DNA of 64,000 bases from Anoplolepis gracilipes (taxonomy: Eukaryota > Arthropoda > Insecta > Hymenoptera > Formicidae): assembly GCF_047496725.1 (NCBI RefSeq), contig NC_132970.1, positions 17,536,501 through 17,600,500 on the forward strand. Reading direction: 5' to 3'. The notes under the pieces were generated by a model. The model did no database searches, had not been told where the DNA came from, and worked only from the letters and a program-made list of their open reading frames with translations. This document shows, in pieces, positions 40,343-52,469 of the stretch. The first letter of the stretch is position 1. Every line of letters starts with the position of its first letter. The translations under genes and the position numbers were made by a program.

Positions 40343-43300
40343 AGCGGTATTTGTATAGGCAAATAGTGCACGAATATTTTATACTCATATACATAGCAGG
40401 GATTGTATAAAATATATCTCTTTGTTTTCATATACGTTGCGCTTATTAGAGAACTGCAGTTGTATATGCAATACATCGCACCATTACATCGTGTTGCTAA
40501 CAATGCGACATACGTCACGCCAATGTTACATCGATATCGAGGCTAGATAGAAATTGCATTTCGTCCCTGTAGATTTACGTTCCGTTGATTTATGAAGCTT
40601 CGCCGCGCGATCGAGTTTTATTGAATAACTAATAACGTTACGCATTGAATTTCGTGCGAGATCGAGCCACCGTCATATATACGTTATACAGAGCGGATAT
40701 TTTAAATTTTTAGGATAATTTCATGCTTTTTAAATTATAAAGTTACGTGAGAAATGTAAGAAAATATAATAATAATTTTTAGTTTCCATATTTATGAGAA
40801 AATTATTTTTAAACGTCTCTTTATATATATAGCATCGCAATTTCTTTTTCTATGGATTGAAAAATATCACGGGTTCTGAGAGCTTAAAATATACTTGCCT
40901 TTTATGAAGTTTAGAAATCAGCTTCAGTGATTCCTTCGTATTTTTTATCATGCATGCGTATCATCTCATTTATTATACACGAGACAAGATTGTAGAAGAG
41001 ATATTGTTAGCTCATCATAATTCTTATTATGTCGCGAGATCGAGGCCAAATATATTAGTCGAAACGTAATTGTAGATGCCGGAGAGCGACGTGTCGCCGC
41101 GTACAAATGTCCTGTTTAATGCAAATGATTCAGGAATGGATGGCGATCACGATAGTCTCCTCCCTAACGGTGAAAATTCATCATTATCGCGAAAAATCGT
41201 GAACGGATTAATAATAATAATTCCCGTTCGACTTTTCGACTCGGGGCCAGAGGCACTTAACCGCGTCGCTTTTCGATCGATATCAGGTAATTATCGTTCG
41301 TTTGACGAAGCATCATTTTTTTTTTCCAAGGGAGAATCCCGATACCGCGTTCCCTCTCTTGAAAATAATACAGCCGACACGCGGACGCGTAAAGAGAAAA
41401 TACGGGATATCCCGTCACTCCGGACGTTACAAATCGCTCTGCCGCCAACTTTCCGATGATTTATGCAGCCCCGCGATGACTGATGATCCTCTTTATCAGA
41501 TAAATGTACCCACCGTCCCGCGACGATCAAGTCTTCACATGTTCGCTGCACAACTTCCATATTTTATACAAGCTCATTTATTTTTAGCATTCAAGTTGGT
41601 TGCAATTCAACTTTCTTCTCCTGAAACTGCCGTATTTCTCGCCCTACGATAATGTCGATATTATTATTAATATACTTTTCCGTGTCTAGGTCGTTAAAAA
41701 AAGTTTGAAATTATAGTCTTTCTCTAAAAAGTGAACAGGATCTTATCGCATTTAAACTGTTATTAAAGAACTTGCCAAAGTACCACATATTATGAGAAAA
41801 TATTATATTACCTTGAAATAATAATATCTTTGTTCGCATTTTTACAGAATAGCTTAGCTTGTGGTAGAATGAAAAAAATTATACTTTTACTATAATATTT
41901 ATAGATATTTTGCTTTGTCTTAATAAGAACAATCTGTGTAGTAAGGCCAGAAACTGATCCACGAAACTACAACCTCAAAGTGTTACGTTTCGTTCACACG
42001 TGCGATATTGTATAATTATCACACGGAAGATTTTGGCTTGCGTTCCAGCTGTGGATACACGCGGCAAGAGGATTATATACCGCGTAACGCTTTATCCATT
42101 AATGAAGCGGTTTCATTGATCTGAGCTATCTCCGCGGCTCTTACATCTTCCGCGAGAATATACTCGATATATTTCTTTCGAATATCCCCGGATTCGCGTT
42201 TTTCATTCTTTACCCTTAATCGTGAAATTCGATGTTGCATCAAGTTCTAATCCAATCTTTATATGCTTCTTGTTGTATTTTTTCAATCTCTATAAAAGCG
42301 ATTACATAAGTTGCATTATTCGTCTTCATTTCAGCATGTAACATTTACGTAAAAACATGTTAAAAGTTGTATGGATAATTAAAAAGTGTTTGAAGTAAAA
42401 ATACATATATTGCAATTATAATTGCGATTATTATACAATACAGTGATTGCATTTCAGGAACACAGAAAAGGGGATAAATTTAAAAAATGCTATTATATAT
42501 AATACATAAAAATGTGATTATGTACGTATATATAATAAAATGTCATATGCGCGAAATGTTACTGCTAAAAGAAAATTTTGAACGTCATTAACGATTTGTA
42601 GTTTTGTTTAAGTCTATAAAGTTACACAGGCTTTCAATAATCAAACTGTCATTATAATTTTAAATCACCGACATTAAATAGATATTAATTTCACATTTTC
42701 TGTCGCAGCCACAATGTCAATATAATTTATTATATTTATATGATTAAGTTTATTTATTAATTATTGTTTATTTATTCATTTATAACGTAATGAATACATA
42801 GCGAAATGATAATGTAACGAATTTATAGCATAATAAATACACGTATCTCAAATAATGTATTATTAAAGAAAAATTGCAATCATTTAGGATACTACAAACT
42901 ACTAAAGCTTCAAACTTTTTCACTAAAATGTTTAAATATGTGTTTTCTCAATAGCTTGTGTAATTATACTAATCAGGAAATGTAATTTGAAAATAATTAA
43001 TAATTAATTATTTGAAAAAAAAAAAAAATATATATATATATTCTATTTTGCTCTTACTTATTTATTAAATTGGACAGAAATGAAATTTTATCGGAACGAT
43101 TTTTACGGATCTTATCTTTTATACATCATATATAAAAGATAAGATCCTGAGTGATGTGTATCATTTTTATCTTGCTGAAACTGCAACATTCAATGAGCCA
43201 AATAAAGGGAGAAAAAAAAAAAGAATAGTCACACACCGTGAGCACATTGAGAGTCCTCGAGCGAAGGGAATAATTGATGGAGAGCGAAAATAGTTGGCGA

Positions 43301-44940
43301 ACGCAATTAAATCACGCTATTTCCGCTCCCGCATCCCCTTCGTCCCCACTTACGGCCCGCTTCTCTGCGACCGAAATTTAAATCAATTCACCCCCATCAA
43401 CTCACTCCCTCGCGCGACAGATCTTCGATGCGCGTAGTGGGATTTATTCGCTATCGCCCTGTTAACTTTCAACAATGTTGTCGTTGCACATATTGTTCCG
43501 CAACGATGTCGGGAGCCGAGTGTCGCACAAAGCCACGCTATATCCTGTGGCGGATAAAACGGGGATGCCTTCGGGGATGTTATCTCTACGTTAGTTACGT
43601 TACTCGAGGGTGTACATGTGATTGTGTGTACCTATCTACCTATCTACCTACCTCGAGAACGCTTGCTTTATAACCGCTGCCGCTGCAACATTTGACATGC
43701 CCCTCTCGATGCGCGATTTGCATCGGTCACAGGATATGTCATCGCTCCGGGATATGTCATTCCGCTCCGTTGTTATATTAGACATTGATGATATTAAGTC
43801 TTTTGACTTTACGAATCTGTGTCTCATGTAGGTAGAGTACAGAAGACCCGTATTATATCTTTCTTCTTCGGCAAAATTTTCGGAGACATTACATCGTTTT
43901 TTGAGATATTTAACTTTTCACGTCACTCTCGTAAAGATTAAAATTTAATCGGCAATATCATAAAAATTAATCATGTACTTCTTTTAAATTAAACATTTTG
44001 CAATAACGTTGAGAGAATTTAATAAAACAGAGGAAGAACCTGCGGTAGTAATTTTCGTTAGAAAAGCACGCTTTGTTGTCGTAAGAGACTTTATTTTATG
44101 TCAACTTAAATACAATTTCTTCAAGTGCTTTGTTATAAAAATGTAAATATTAGATCTAATTAATTATAGTATAATTATCAAAGTTTTTATATAAAGAATT
44201 GTTTAGATAAAAAATTATAAGAAAGTAAATATAGTGTTAAAAAATAAGATGCTTCTTTTTAATAAGAAAATTAAAGTAATACCCCAACCTTATCTCTATA
44301 GAATATGCATGTACATATGTCGACTCTTAACACTCTTAAGCGACTTAAACTTGAATATTATTTTGTCTCTGATAGGTTTTGAAGTTGCATATATGTATAA
44401 TAAACAAAAATGATTTTGCGTATGATTAGATTCTCATAATTAGCTGTCCTTTCGCCTCACAAGTAGTGAGAAAATACTATGGCTTAAATATGTTTTTATC
44501 TCACACATTTATTTATAATTTATCATTTCATCGCGACGCTGGACAAAAATGCGCGATTAAATTACTTCATGAAATTATAATTTTATAATAATCCGTAATC
44601 TTTTTGTACAGACACTTTGGACTCTAAAACCCCTCCTTGCCAAATAAAATCACTCGACCACACGTTCAAACATCTCAAATGCGCGAACGAGTTAACGATT
44701 GAAACGTGTAACTTTAACTTACTTAGCTGCTTGGGTTTTAGAGATCAGACGCAGAACGAAGGTGAGGAAATTACGTGTCAGCCCGCCGTCAAAGATTCCG
44801 CTCACACGAAGTGTGAGATCTTTGGCATCGTATGTGCACGGTTCTCGGATTCCTCTAAGTCGTCCTTAATCGCAAATATCGACAATCCTTTCACAAAGTA
44901 TCGTGTTAAAATGTTAACGAAACTCACCGACGCGCTTTAA
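39583..44940 (+). CDS. Candidate secreted seven-cysteine protein (unknown family)
   Basis: I do not recognise this protein. Exon 1 (39583-39676) starts MKIMFTSLYSLLLVFYFVSS and continues FSQSPPSSSRK: a textbook signal peptide, with cleavage probably after about residue 22-24. It ends at AAAAT|GTAAGC in phase 1. Exon 2 (44612-44940) follows a TTTTTGTACAG acceptor in the matching phase and stays open for 110 codons to TAA. The joined protein has 140 residues with cysteines at 41, 55, 64, 71, 87, 99 and 106. Exon 2 has many C/G third positions in an AT-rich region, as in the real genes here. An AATAAA at 45021 lies 80 bp after the stop. The odd cysteine number would allow a disulphide-linked dimer. 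The join of the two exons over a 4.9 kb intron is inference; each could belong to another transcript. Confidence 0.45.
40265..40341. repeat. (CT)n microsatellite
   Basis: About 75 bp of uninterrupted CT dinucleotides on the plus strand (GA on the other). GAGA-type repeats can bind GAGA factor in insects, but a simple microsatellite is the plain reading. Confidence 0.95.
43107..43147. repeat. Perfect 17-bp inverted repeat
   Basis: GGATCTTATCTTTTATA at 43107-43123 and its exact reverse complement at 43131-43147, with a 7-nt loop. No T run follows and its role is unknown. Confidence 0.85.
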
Positions 44941-45343
44941 TTAACATCTTAACTCAATCAGAACTTAAATGATTGACATACTAGTATTCATATCGGTCTG
45001 TAACGAAGATACAGGAAAACAATAAAATGATAGAAATTTCCAGCTTCAGAAATTCAATAACGAGATAAAAAGAATTGTATAATGTAAACACTTCATTTCT
45101 CTGGCATTTTCAGAAATTGTAGTAAAATACAATTATATTCAGACATTGCAAAAAATTAAGAAAAAATTTTAATATTTAATATTTAAAAAGTTAAAGGACA
45201 TGTATTGCAGGAGATTTACAATTCTTTACTAAAAGAAGAGAAGAAAGTGTAAAGAGATAATCGTAAGTATTCTGCAACGTATACACATTAACTTTTTTAA
45301 ATATTAAAAAAAATGTTTTTCCAATTACTGAACGTAATGATGA
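44941..45343. other. Spacer between convergent 3' ends
   Basis: Between the stop of the candidate secreted-protein gene and the stop of the minus-strand fatty acid synthase. It has AATAAA at 45021-45026 on the plus strand and ATTAAA-like signals on the minus strand. No remnant of a thioesterase domain is visible here on either strand. Confidence 0.5.
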
Positions 45344-48300
45344 CTATATTTTATCAGGAGATGAACTATAGTCGCTTGCCGCAACTAAATCTCTTAATTT
45401 ACTTATCGTCAAGGCACGGATCTCTTGGAATGATAATATGATATTATATTCTCTCTCAAGTATCTGCTTTACTTTCGTATAGATCAGTGAATCAAAACCT
45501 AGCTTTTCGAAATTCTTATTAATATTCATTGAATTGACGTTCTCAATTTCGAGGATATTGGAAATGACTTCATCAAAATTAATTTTATTACCGTCATTTA
45601 CAGATTTGTGTTTTCCGCCTATCACTGTGGAGGATAATACCGGATACGGTTGTTGAAGAAAAATGTCTATGGTTGCAAGACAGCTGGTCAAACGTTGCGG
45701 TAATACATTTTGATCGAAGCTTATATTCTTTATCGTATCTGTAAAAATAGTAGTATCATATATTAATATTATAAAAAGCAATTATTCTGCAACGATCCAG
45801 GAAAACATTTTATATATTAAAATGTTTATTGTTATCAAAAATTACCATTCTTTAAATAATATAATTAACTTATATATACATAAATACAAAATATTAATAG
45901 TTTGTGTCTTGAATTTTTCTTTTACTGTGTTTATACCTTTCTTACAACAGACAAAAGTTTGTCTCTGCTATTTGACAAAATTGTAATAATATAAAATAGA
46001 ATAGATATCTTTTTCGAAGAATGCAAAGTTACTATGTTGACACTTTTTATAAAATAGAATATAGATACTTTGAGTTAAATACATAAAATGAAAAGAAAGC
46101 TATGAAAAAGAATTGAAAATCATCTGAAAAATTTAAAATCACTGAATTTTATAGAGAAAGTTAAAGAGTCTTACTTATATATAAGCCAACATCTCCGATA
46201 ATACTCCATTGAATAGCAAGACCGGGTAGATCAGCGGCGTGTCTCTTCTCCATCATTCTCTCCATAGACGAATTCGCGAGACCGTAATTGGACTGACCCG
46301 AATTGCCACGGCCGCACGTTGTGGACGAAAATACGACGAAGTAATCTAATAACGGACAACACTTTCTCGACGCCGCATCCAGATTTCTCGTAATGTCGAT
46401 TTTTGGCAAGGTTACTATTTTGAAGTCGGTTTCCTGCAGGTTTTCGAACAAAGCGTCGCAAAGCACGACTGCCAAATTAAATATACCTCCTACCGGAGCC
46501 AGCCGGTTGCTCTCTTCGAGCAAATATTCGGCACCTGATAACGTCGTGATGTCTGCAGTAGAAATAATGATTTTAATGCCGTTCTCGCGCCAATGTTGCA
46601 CGCGCAATGCCTGGTAACCAGTGCGTATGCCGTTACGAGACACGATAATGATGAATCTTGCGCCACGAGCGATCATCCAATCGGCCAATTCCAGACCGAA
46701 ACCACCGAGACCACCGATCAAGAGGTACGACTTTTCCGGATTCATGTAGGTACGCGGTATGGCCGCTATTGTCTTCGGTATCGGTATCACTTGCTTCTGC
46801 GGCTCCTCGTCCCGAATCTTTAGCAATACTTTTCCAATGTGCTTTCTCATCGCCATAAATCTGAATCCTTGCACAAGGGAATCCTCCAGAAATACTGTCG
46901 TCGGCAATGGACGCACAACGTCGTTCTCAATTCCCTCCGAAACAAGTCTAATTGTTTCTCGCTTGTCCGCACAATCTTCGAACAACGTTTCCAGTAATAT
47001 ACTGTGGAAGGAGTGGCTCTTTAAAAATAACGATATATCTATGGGCTTATCATTTGACATATCGTATTTCTCGATCTCAAGAAACCGACCATTAGTCGCG
47101 AGACATTGTACGCTGGCATACAGTTTTTCTTCCATAAGTGGTGAGTTCATCACCACATCGACTCCACGTCCCTGAGTCTTACTGAGAATCAGCTGCTCAT
47201 AATTCGTACCTTCGAAATCGCCAATGCGTTCGTCGGTCAATTGTGAAAATGTTTCTTTGAGGTACAGCCGCTTCTTCAGCGTGTCAACAGTGGTGAAAAC
47301 CGTGCAACCAGCGTGCAGTGCGATGGCGATCGCCGCGTGACCGACATCACTTGTGCCGTCGTGAATCAACACGCTTTCGCCTGCTTTCAATCGACCTCGT
47401 ACAAATAGAGCGTAGTAACTGGTCACGTAAGCTATCGGCATCGTCGCCGCTTGTTCCAACGTCCACTTGTCGGGTACCTTCCAAAGAAAATCAGAATTTG
47501 GTAGCACGGTGGTCGCCAGTCCCATGGCCTTAACTATACCCATCACTCTACAGCCATTCGTGTCTCTTCCAGAGAACTCGAGTCCTAATGCACAATCGTC
47601 CTCCGTAACTGTCTCTAATGATGGCAGATATTTTGTTGATAATTTACCAGACGCCACCATAATATCCCTGTTTTTAATATAAAATTAATTTATAAACAAG
47701 TATTTATCTACATGAAATATTATTACTTAATTATTAGTTATTACAGTCAGACAAGCTAAATTGATTGAAACTTGCCTAAAGTTTAATGACGCGTAATACA
47801 CACTACAGAGTGTATTTATATATTTGGTCCAACAATGCTCTAACGGACTTTGAATCCATTTCAAGCTACTCAAATTTCCCGGCGTCAGTGCATTCACATA
47901 CGCGTGTTCCATTCGCTCATCGCTATGTTGATCTAATGGTAAATGCCGATAACTGCCCCATTGACCTTCTTTTAACACATTAGCCATTAGTCCTTTCTCT
48001 AATTGCTTTGCGTAGAACGGCAACGATAAATCGAATTTGGGAGCATTACTGTCTTGGATGAAAACGTAACGTACGTTTGCAAACTCGCGCCGGATGCAAG
48101 TTATAAATCCGACTATACCTGCAAATGAAAAGATTCCTAACAGTCCGCTTACAGACACGCAGATAAAGATCGAGAAAAAAAAAATTTTTAAAGATAAATA
48201 CTTTTAAAAATTAAAAAGCGAGTTTTTAAAATTTTATTATTTAAAAAATTAAGTGTGTATATTATAGGTAAGAATTTTAATATTTAATATTTAATATAAT

Positions 48301-51300
48301 ATTTAAATTTTATTATTTATAGAATTATATATTTTATATGTAATTTTTTAAATAATTTTACCAAGTGTTTCTTCGCCTTGAGACACAAAAAGCACTTTTT
48401 GATTCTCGCTATCACATTTTTTCAATGCCGCTTTCGCATTTTTTAACCATGAGAAATTTTTTTCTCTAATTTGTATTTCTATCAGTTTTTCTCTCTTCTC
48501 TTCTCGTTTTTTCAATAAAAAGTAACTTTTTCCCGAGGAATCAACTTGTTTACCGACTAATATCAGATTTGCCTCTTTCAGTGCGGACTTTAAGTCAAGT
48601 TGTGCGGCGGTTTCCTGCAGAAGAATAAAGCAATTGGGATTTCTTGTTAAAATAGCTGCCAGGTTTTTGAGAACGTTGCAAGATTGAATGCCAGAAAGAA
48701 CTTCCGCTGCTATGATAAGGTGAAGAGGGAATATATCGTTCGCATGTCGTGTCACATTAACATCACCGTTCATTTCATTGGAATTTTTCGTATCGCCTGC
48801 GAAACTGGCAACCACTTGTAAGTCAATCTAAAATAACAGAAGCGATACGTTTAGACTTAAAATTGTGCAAAAAAAAAAAAATAAAAATTGCTGTTATAAA
48901 AATTGCATTTACATGAAAAAATATGTATCCTATATCGTAAATTACGGAATTCTTAAAACTGTGTATATAATATCTTCTTGAATTATGACATGTTAAAATT
49001 TTATAGTGAGAGTATTTACCGTAACTAAGGGCTCGTTATGAAGAATGTCGAGTACAAGTGGCGTCAAAAAATTACTCGCGCTTCGATTGCCTGCGATTTC
49101 TACGGCTTTGATTCTCGTCCTTACATTTTCACAAACGATTTGTAATAGCACAGTGAGCGCGTGCACCTTTTCTCTCGTTGGATCTTTCAAGACTAGGCTG
49201 CACAGATTTTCATATGGCACGAAAACGTAACGCTCGTACTTGGGTTTAATTTGAATATGCTGTCGCTGAGGTGTGGTAAATTTTACACCTCTAATTTCAA
49301 TACCGCCAGATTTAATAATATTGATATTTTTAAAGTGATATACAGGCAATCCGCCGTCTTTCGATAACTGATCGACCATTTGTTTGTGAAGAATGGGATC
49401 GATCAAGGCGTATTTGAGCTTCGATCCATAAACCAATTTTCGGTCGCCGGATACCATTTTAAATTGAATCATACTATCTAGGTACGAGGACCATTCGTTA
49501 AACCAGCGTAACTCACCGACGGAGGCAGAACTGTCGCAGGATTTTATACCCTTGAAAATACCATTGTATTCATATCCGCGCAGTCCCAACTCTTTATAAA
49601 CGTCTTCGGTGTTCAATAAAAATTTGTTGGATGGCATTGGAAGCGGTGACAGATCGGTCAGTCGATCTTTCTCGATAGTTTTAGCAACGCGAATATTTCC
49701 GCTGACAAGAACCGTATCAGCTTCACGGATCTCGAAGTCACCTTTTTTTTCAAAAAGGCTTATCGAAAACTTGATCGTTTTTTTCTCCGATATGAAAGTA
49801 ACCCGCTGGAACCACACGTTTTCGAAGATTACTGGCAGTCGCTCAAAATCAGCATTATGTAATTTTGCAAGGATTTTCCAAATTATCAGAAAAAAGCAGG
49901 GACCCGGAAAAATAATTTGCCCGCCGACTTTGTGTCCTGCTAAATATGAGTCTGTGTCTTTCAACAAATTTATTTCTACAATATGATCCTCGGACCAACT
50001 TTTCGACCTGTACTTGAAATTGGGTACCTCCCACGTGACGGAATGATCCCATTTGATTAAAGATCCGATCATCGGTGTTGCGCGACTGACAGGAAACCTG
50101 ACTAACGGATACAGTTTGGAGATATCGGGTTGCGCACCAGCCATGTACATCTTCCCTACATTAGACAGCAGAAAGATTAGATTATTCGAATAATTTCTCT
50201 TTTGAAGACAAATGTTGGTCACTGTCGATGGTAGCGATTTAAATAGGATCGTCTGCAACAGGCAATGCGGTGCGATTTCGATAGTTATTGCGTTATTCGA
50301 GATGTGCGAGATCGCTTCCTTGAAAAGCACAGGTGACAGTATATTGTTTAGGTGATACTCTGATGAGCTGAACTGTGCGAGCGAGCTATCCCATGCAGTT
50401 TCAGGTATTGAACTGGAGATCCACTTGCTAGACCTTTGTTTCGGCTTTGGTATTATCATATCAAACGAGGCGCGCAGCTTAGATTCTGCTGGAAGAAGAT
50501 ATTTGCTGTGGAAGGCGATGCCGGAGCATTTAATCATCTTGGCAAAGATACCTTTACTCTTCAGCACTTCTACGAATTTTTTTACAGATTCAGACGGGCC
50601 GGAAATGGTGACCGAATCCACAGAATTGTGACAGGCTAAATTGATATCAATTGGACATATATTTTTGGCCTCTTCCCAGCTTAAACCGATTGCTGCCATA
50701 GCACCAGGTCCCAAATCGGAGTTTACGATCGACTTGCCTCTGTAATAAGCTGCCAAGATTGTTTGCTCTAGTGTAAATGCACCGTCCGCATAGGAGCAAG
50801 CTAATTCGCCAATGGAGTGTCCAACTATACCATTTGGTTTTACATTTATAAATGTCAGCATGTCTACGAGAGCAATCTGGATTGCTACGATCGACACAAA
50901 AGCAGCTATTACGTTTTCGTATGTTTCGTCGGTGCTGTTCATGATAATATTCATTAAATCGATGTCGTGGCTTTTCAATATATCCGCGCATTGGCGTAAG
51001 CTACGATGGCATATTTCAATGTCAAGCAGTTCGCGGCCCATGCCCGACCATTGAGTGCCCATGCCGGAAAATACAAACCAAATAGGACGTTTCTCGTCAT
51101 AATTATCTTCAACTATTTCGCGTATATTGTGACCATCATGACCAAATATTTCATAGCCGCGAATGTTGTGTCCCGATATGTTGTCGTTGTGTATGACGTG
51201 TAATAGAGATAAGAATTCATTGTCCTGTTGATACTCGTTTGCTTTGTTTAGTAACACGTGCACAGCTTCTTTTGTGCAGCCCGATACGGCGACCAGCTTC

Positions 51301-52412
51301 GGCAACGGTTCGACAGTACTCGGCATCGATGATATCTTTGTTTGTGGATTACTGCGCAGAATGACGTGCGAATTCACTCCACCAGCGCCAAATGAGTTGA
51401 TACCTACGAGACCACCGTTCCATGGCGTAACCTTGTCGATTACGCGAATACGTCCTTCGTTCAACGCGGGAATCATTGGATTTGGAATAGCAAAGTGCAG
51501 ATTCGCGGGAATTATACCGGATTCCATCGCGATCAGCACTTTGACGATCGAACACAGTCCGCTGGCGGGTTCAGAGTGTCCCATATTTGACTTAACCGAG
51601 CCAATCAATAACGATGTCTCTCTATTTTTACAAAATAGTTTATCGACAGCGTTAAGTTCTTGCGAATCACCCGTTTTAGTTCCGGTACCATGCGCTTCCA
51701 CGTAAATTACGTCTCTGGGATCAATCCCCACTTCGCTGTATATTTTTTGCAACATCAGGTATTGCATGTCACCGTTCGGATATGTGAAACCCTCAAGTTT
51801 GTAACCGTCCGTGTTTGTCGCCGTGTTCATCACCGTGGCATATACTCTGCGCGCATCCATCGCCTTTTGCAGATATATTGCAACCACTGATTCAGATCTC
51901 ACATATCCATCAGCCTTGATATCAAATGCCTTACACTTGCCGTCCTCGGACAGCATATTCAGTTTATGAAAATGAGTGGAATATCCTGGATCGAGTACAA
52001 GATTCATTCCGCCGACGATCGCTGCGTTACATTCGCCAGTACGGATCGCAACGACTGCCTGATGTATAGCAATCAAAGACGTGGAACAGACCGTATCTAT
52101 TGTGTAACTAGGCCCAATTAAATCGAAAACGTAGGAGATTCTGTTGGCGAACATTCCTCTGCTACATCCAAGCAATCCATATCCTGTAAACAGATGGTTA
52201 ATATTACTTTTAGTTTATTTAGTTGGAAAAACAATTATACATATATAGTTGACGTTTGAATAGAAATTTTTTTGGTGCAAAAATTTGAAGTTTTGCTAGT
52301 AATAGAAAACTTACAGAAATACTAATAGTACTGTAATAATTATATATCTTTATATATATTTATAATATATTTGATATTTCATATAAATTAACAAATATAT
52401 ATGTATGTATAT

Positions 52413-52469
<57 letters not shown>

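Larger units (their letters stand above)
39677..44611 (+). other. Intron of the candidate gene, or intergenic DNA
   Basis: No supported gene. Segments at about 40500-41650 and 43200-43850 are GC-richer and contain open frames (for example 41076-41459) without recognisable products; they may be regulatory. A CT microsatellite and a perfect 17-bp hairpin are listed separately. Confidence 0.35.

Noticed and set aside
41076..41459. 127-codon open frame on the plus strand
   Set aside because: It lies in a GC-richer stretch where stops are rarer, has overlapping open frames on both strands, no domain and no clear splice context.
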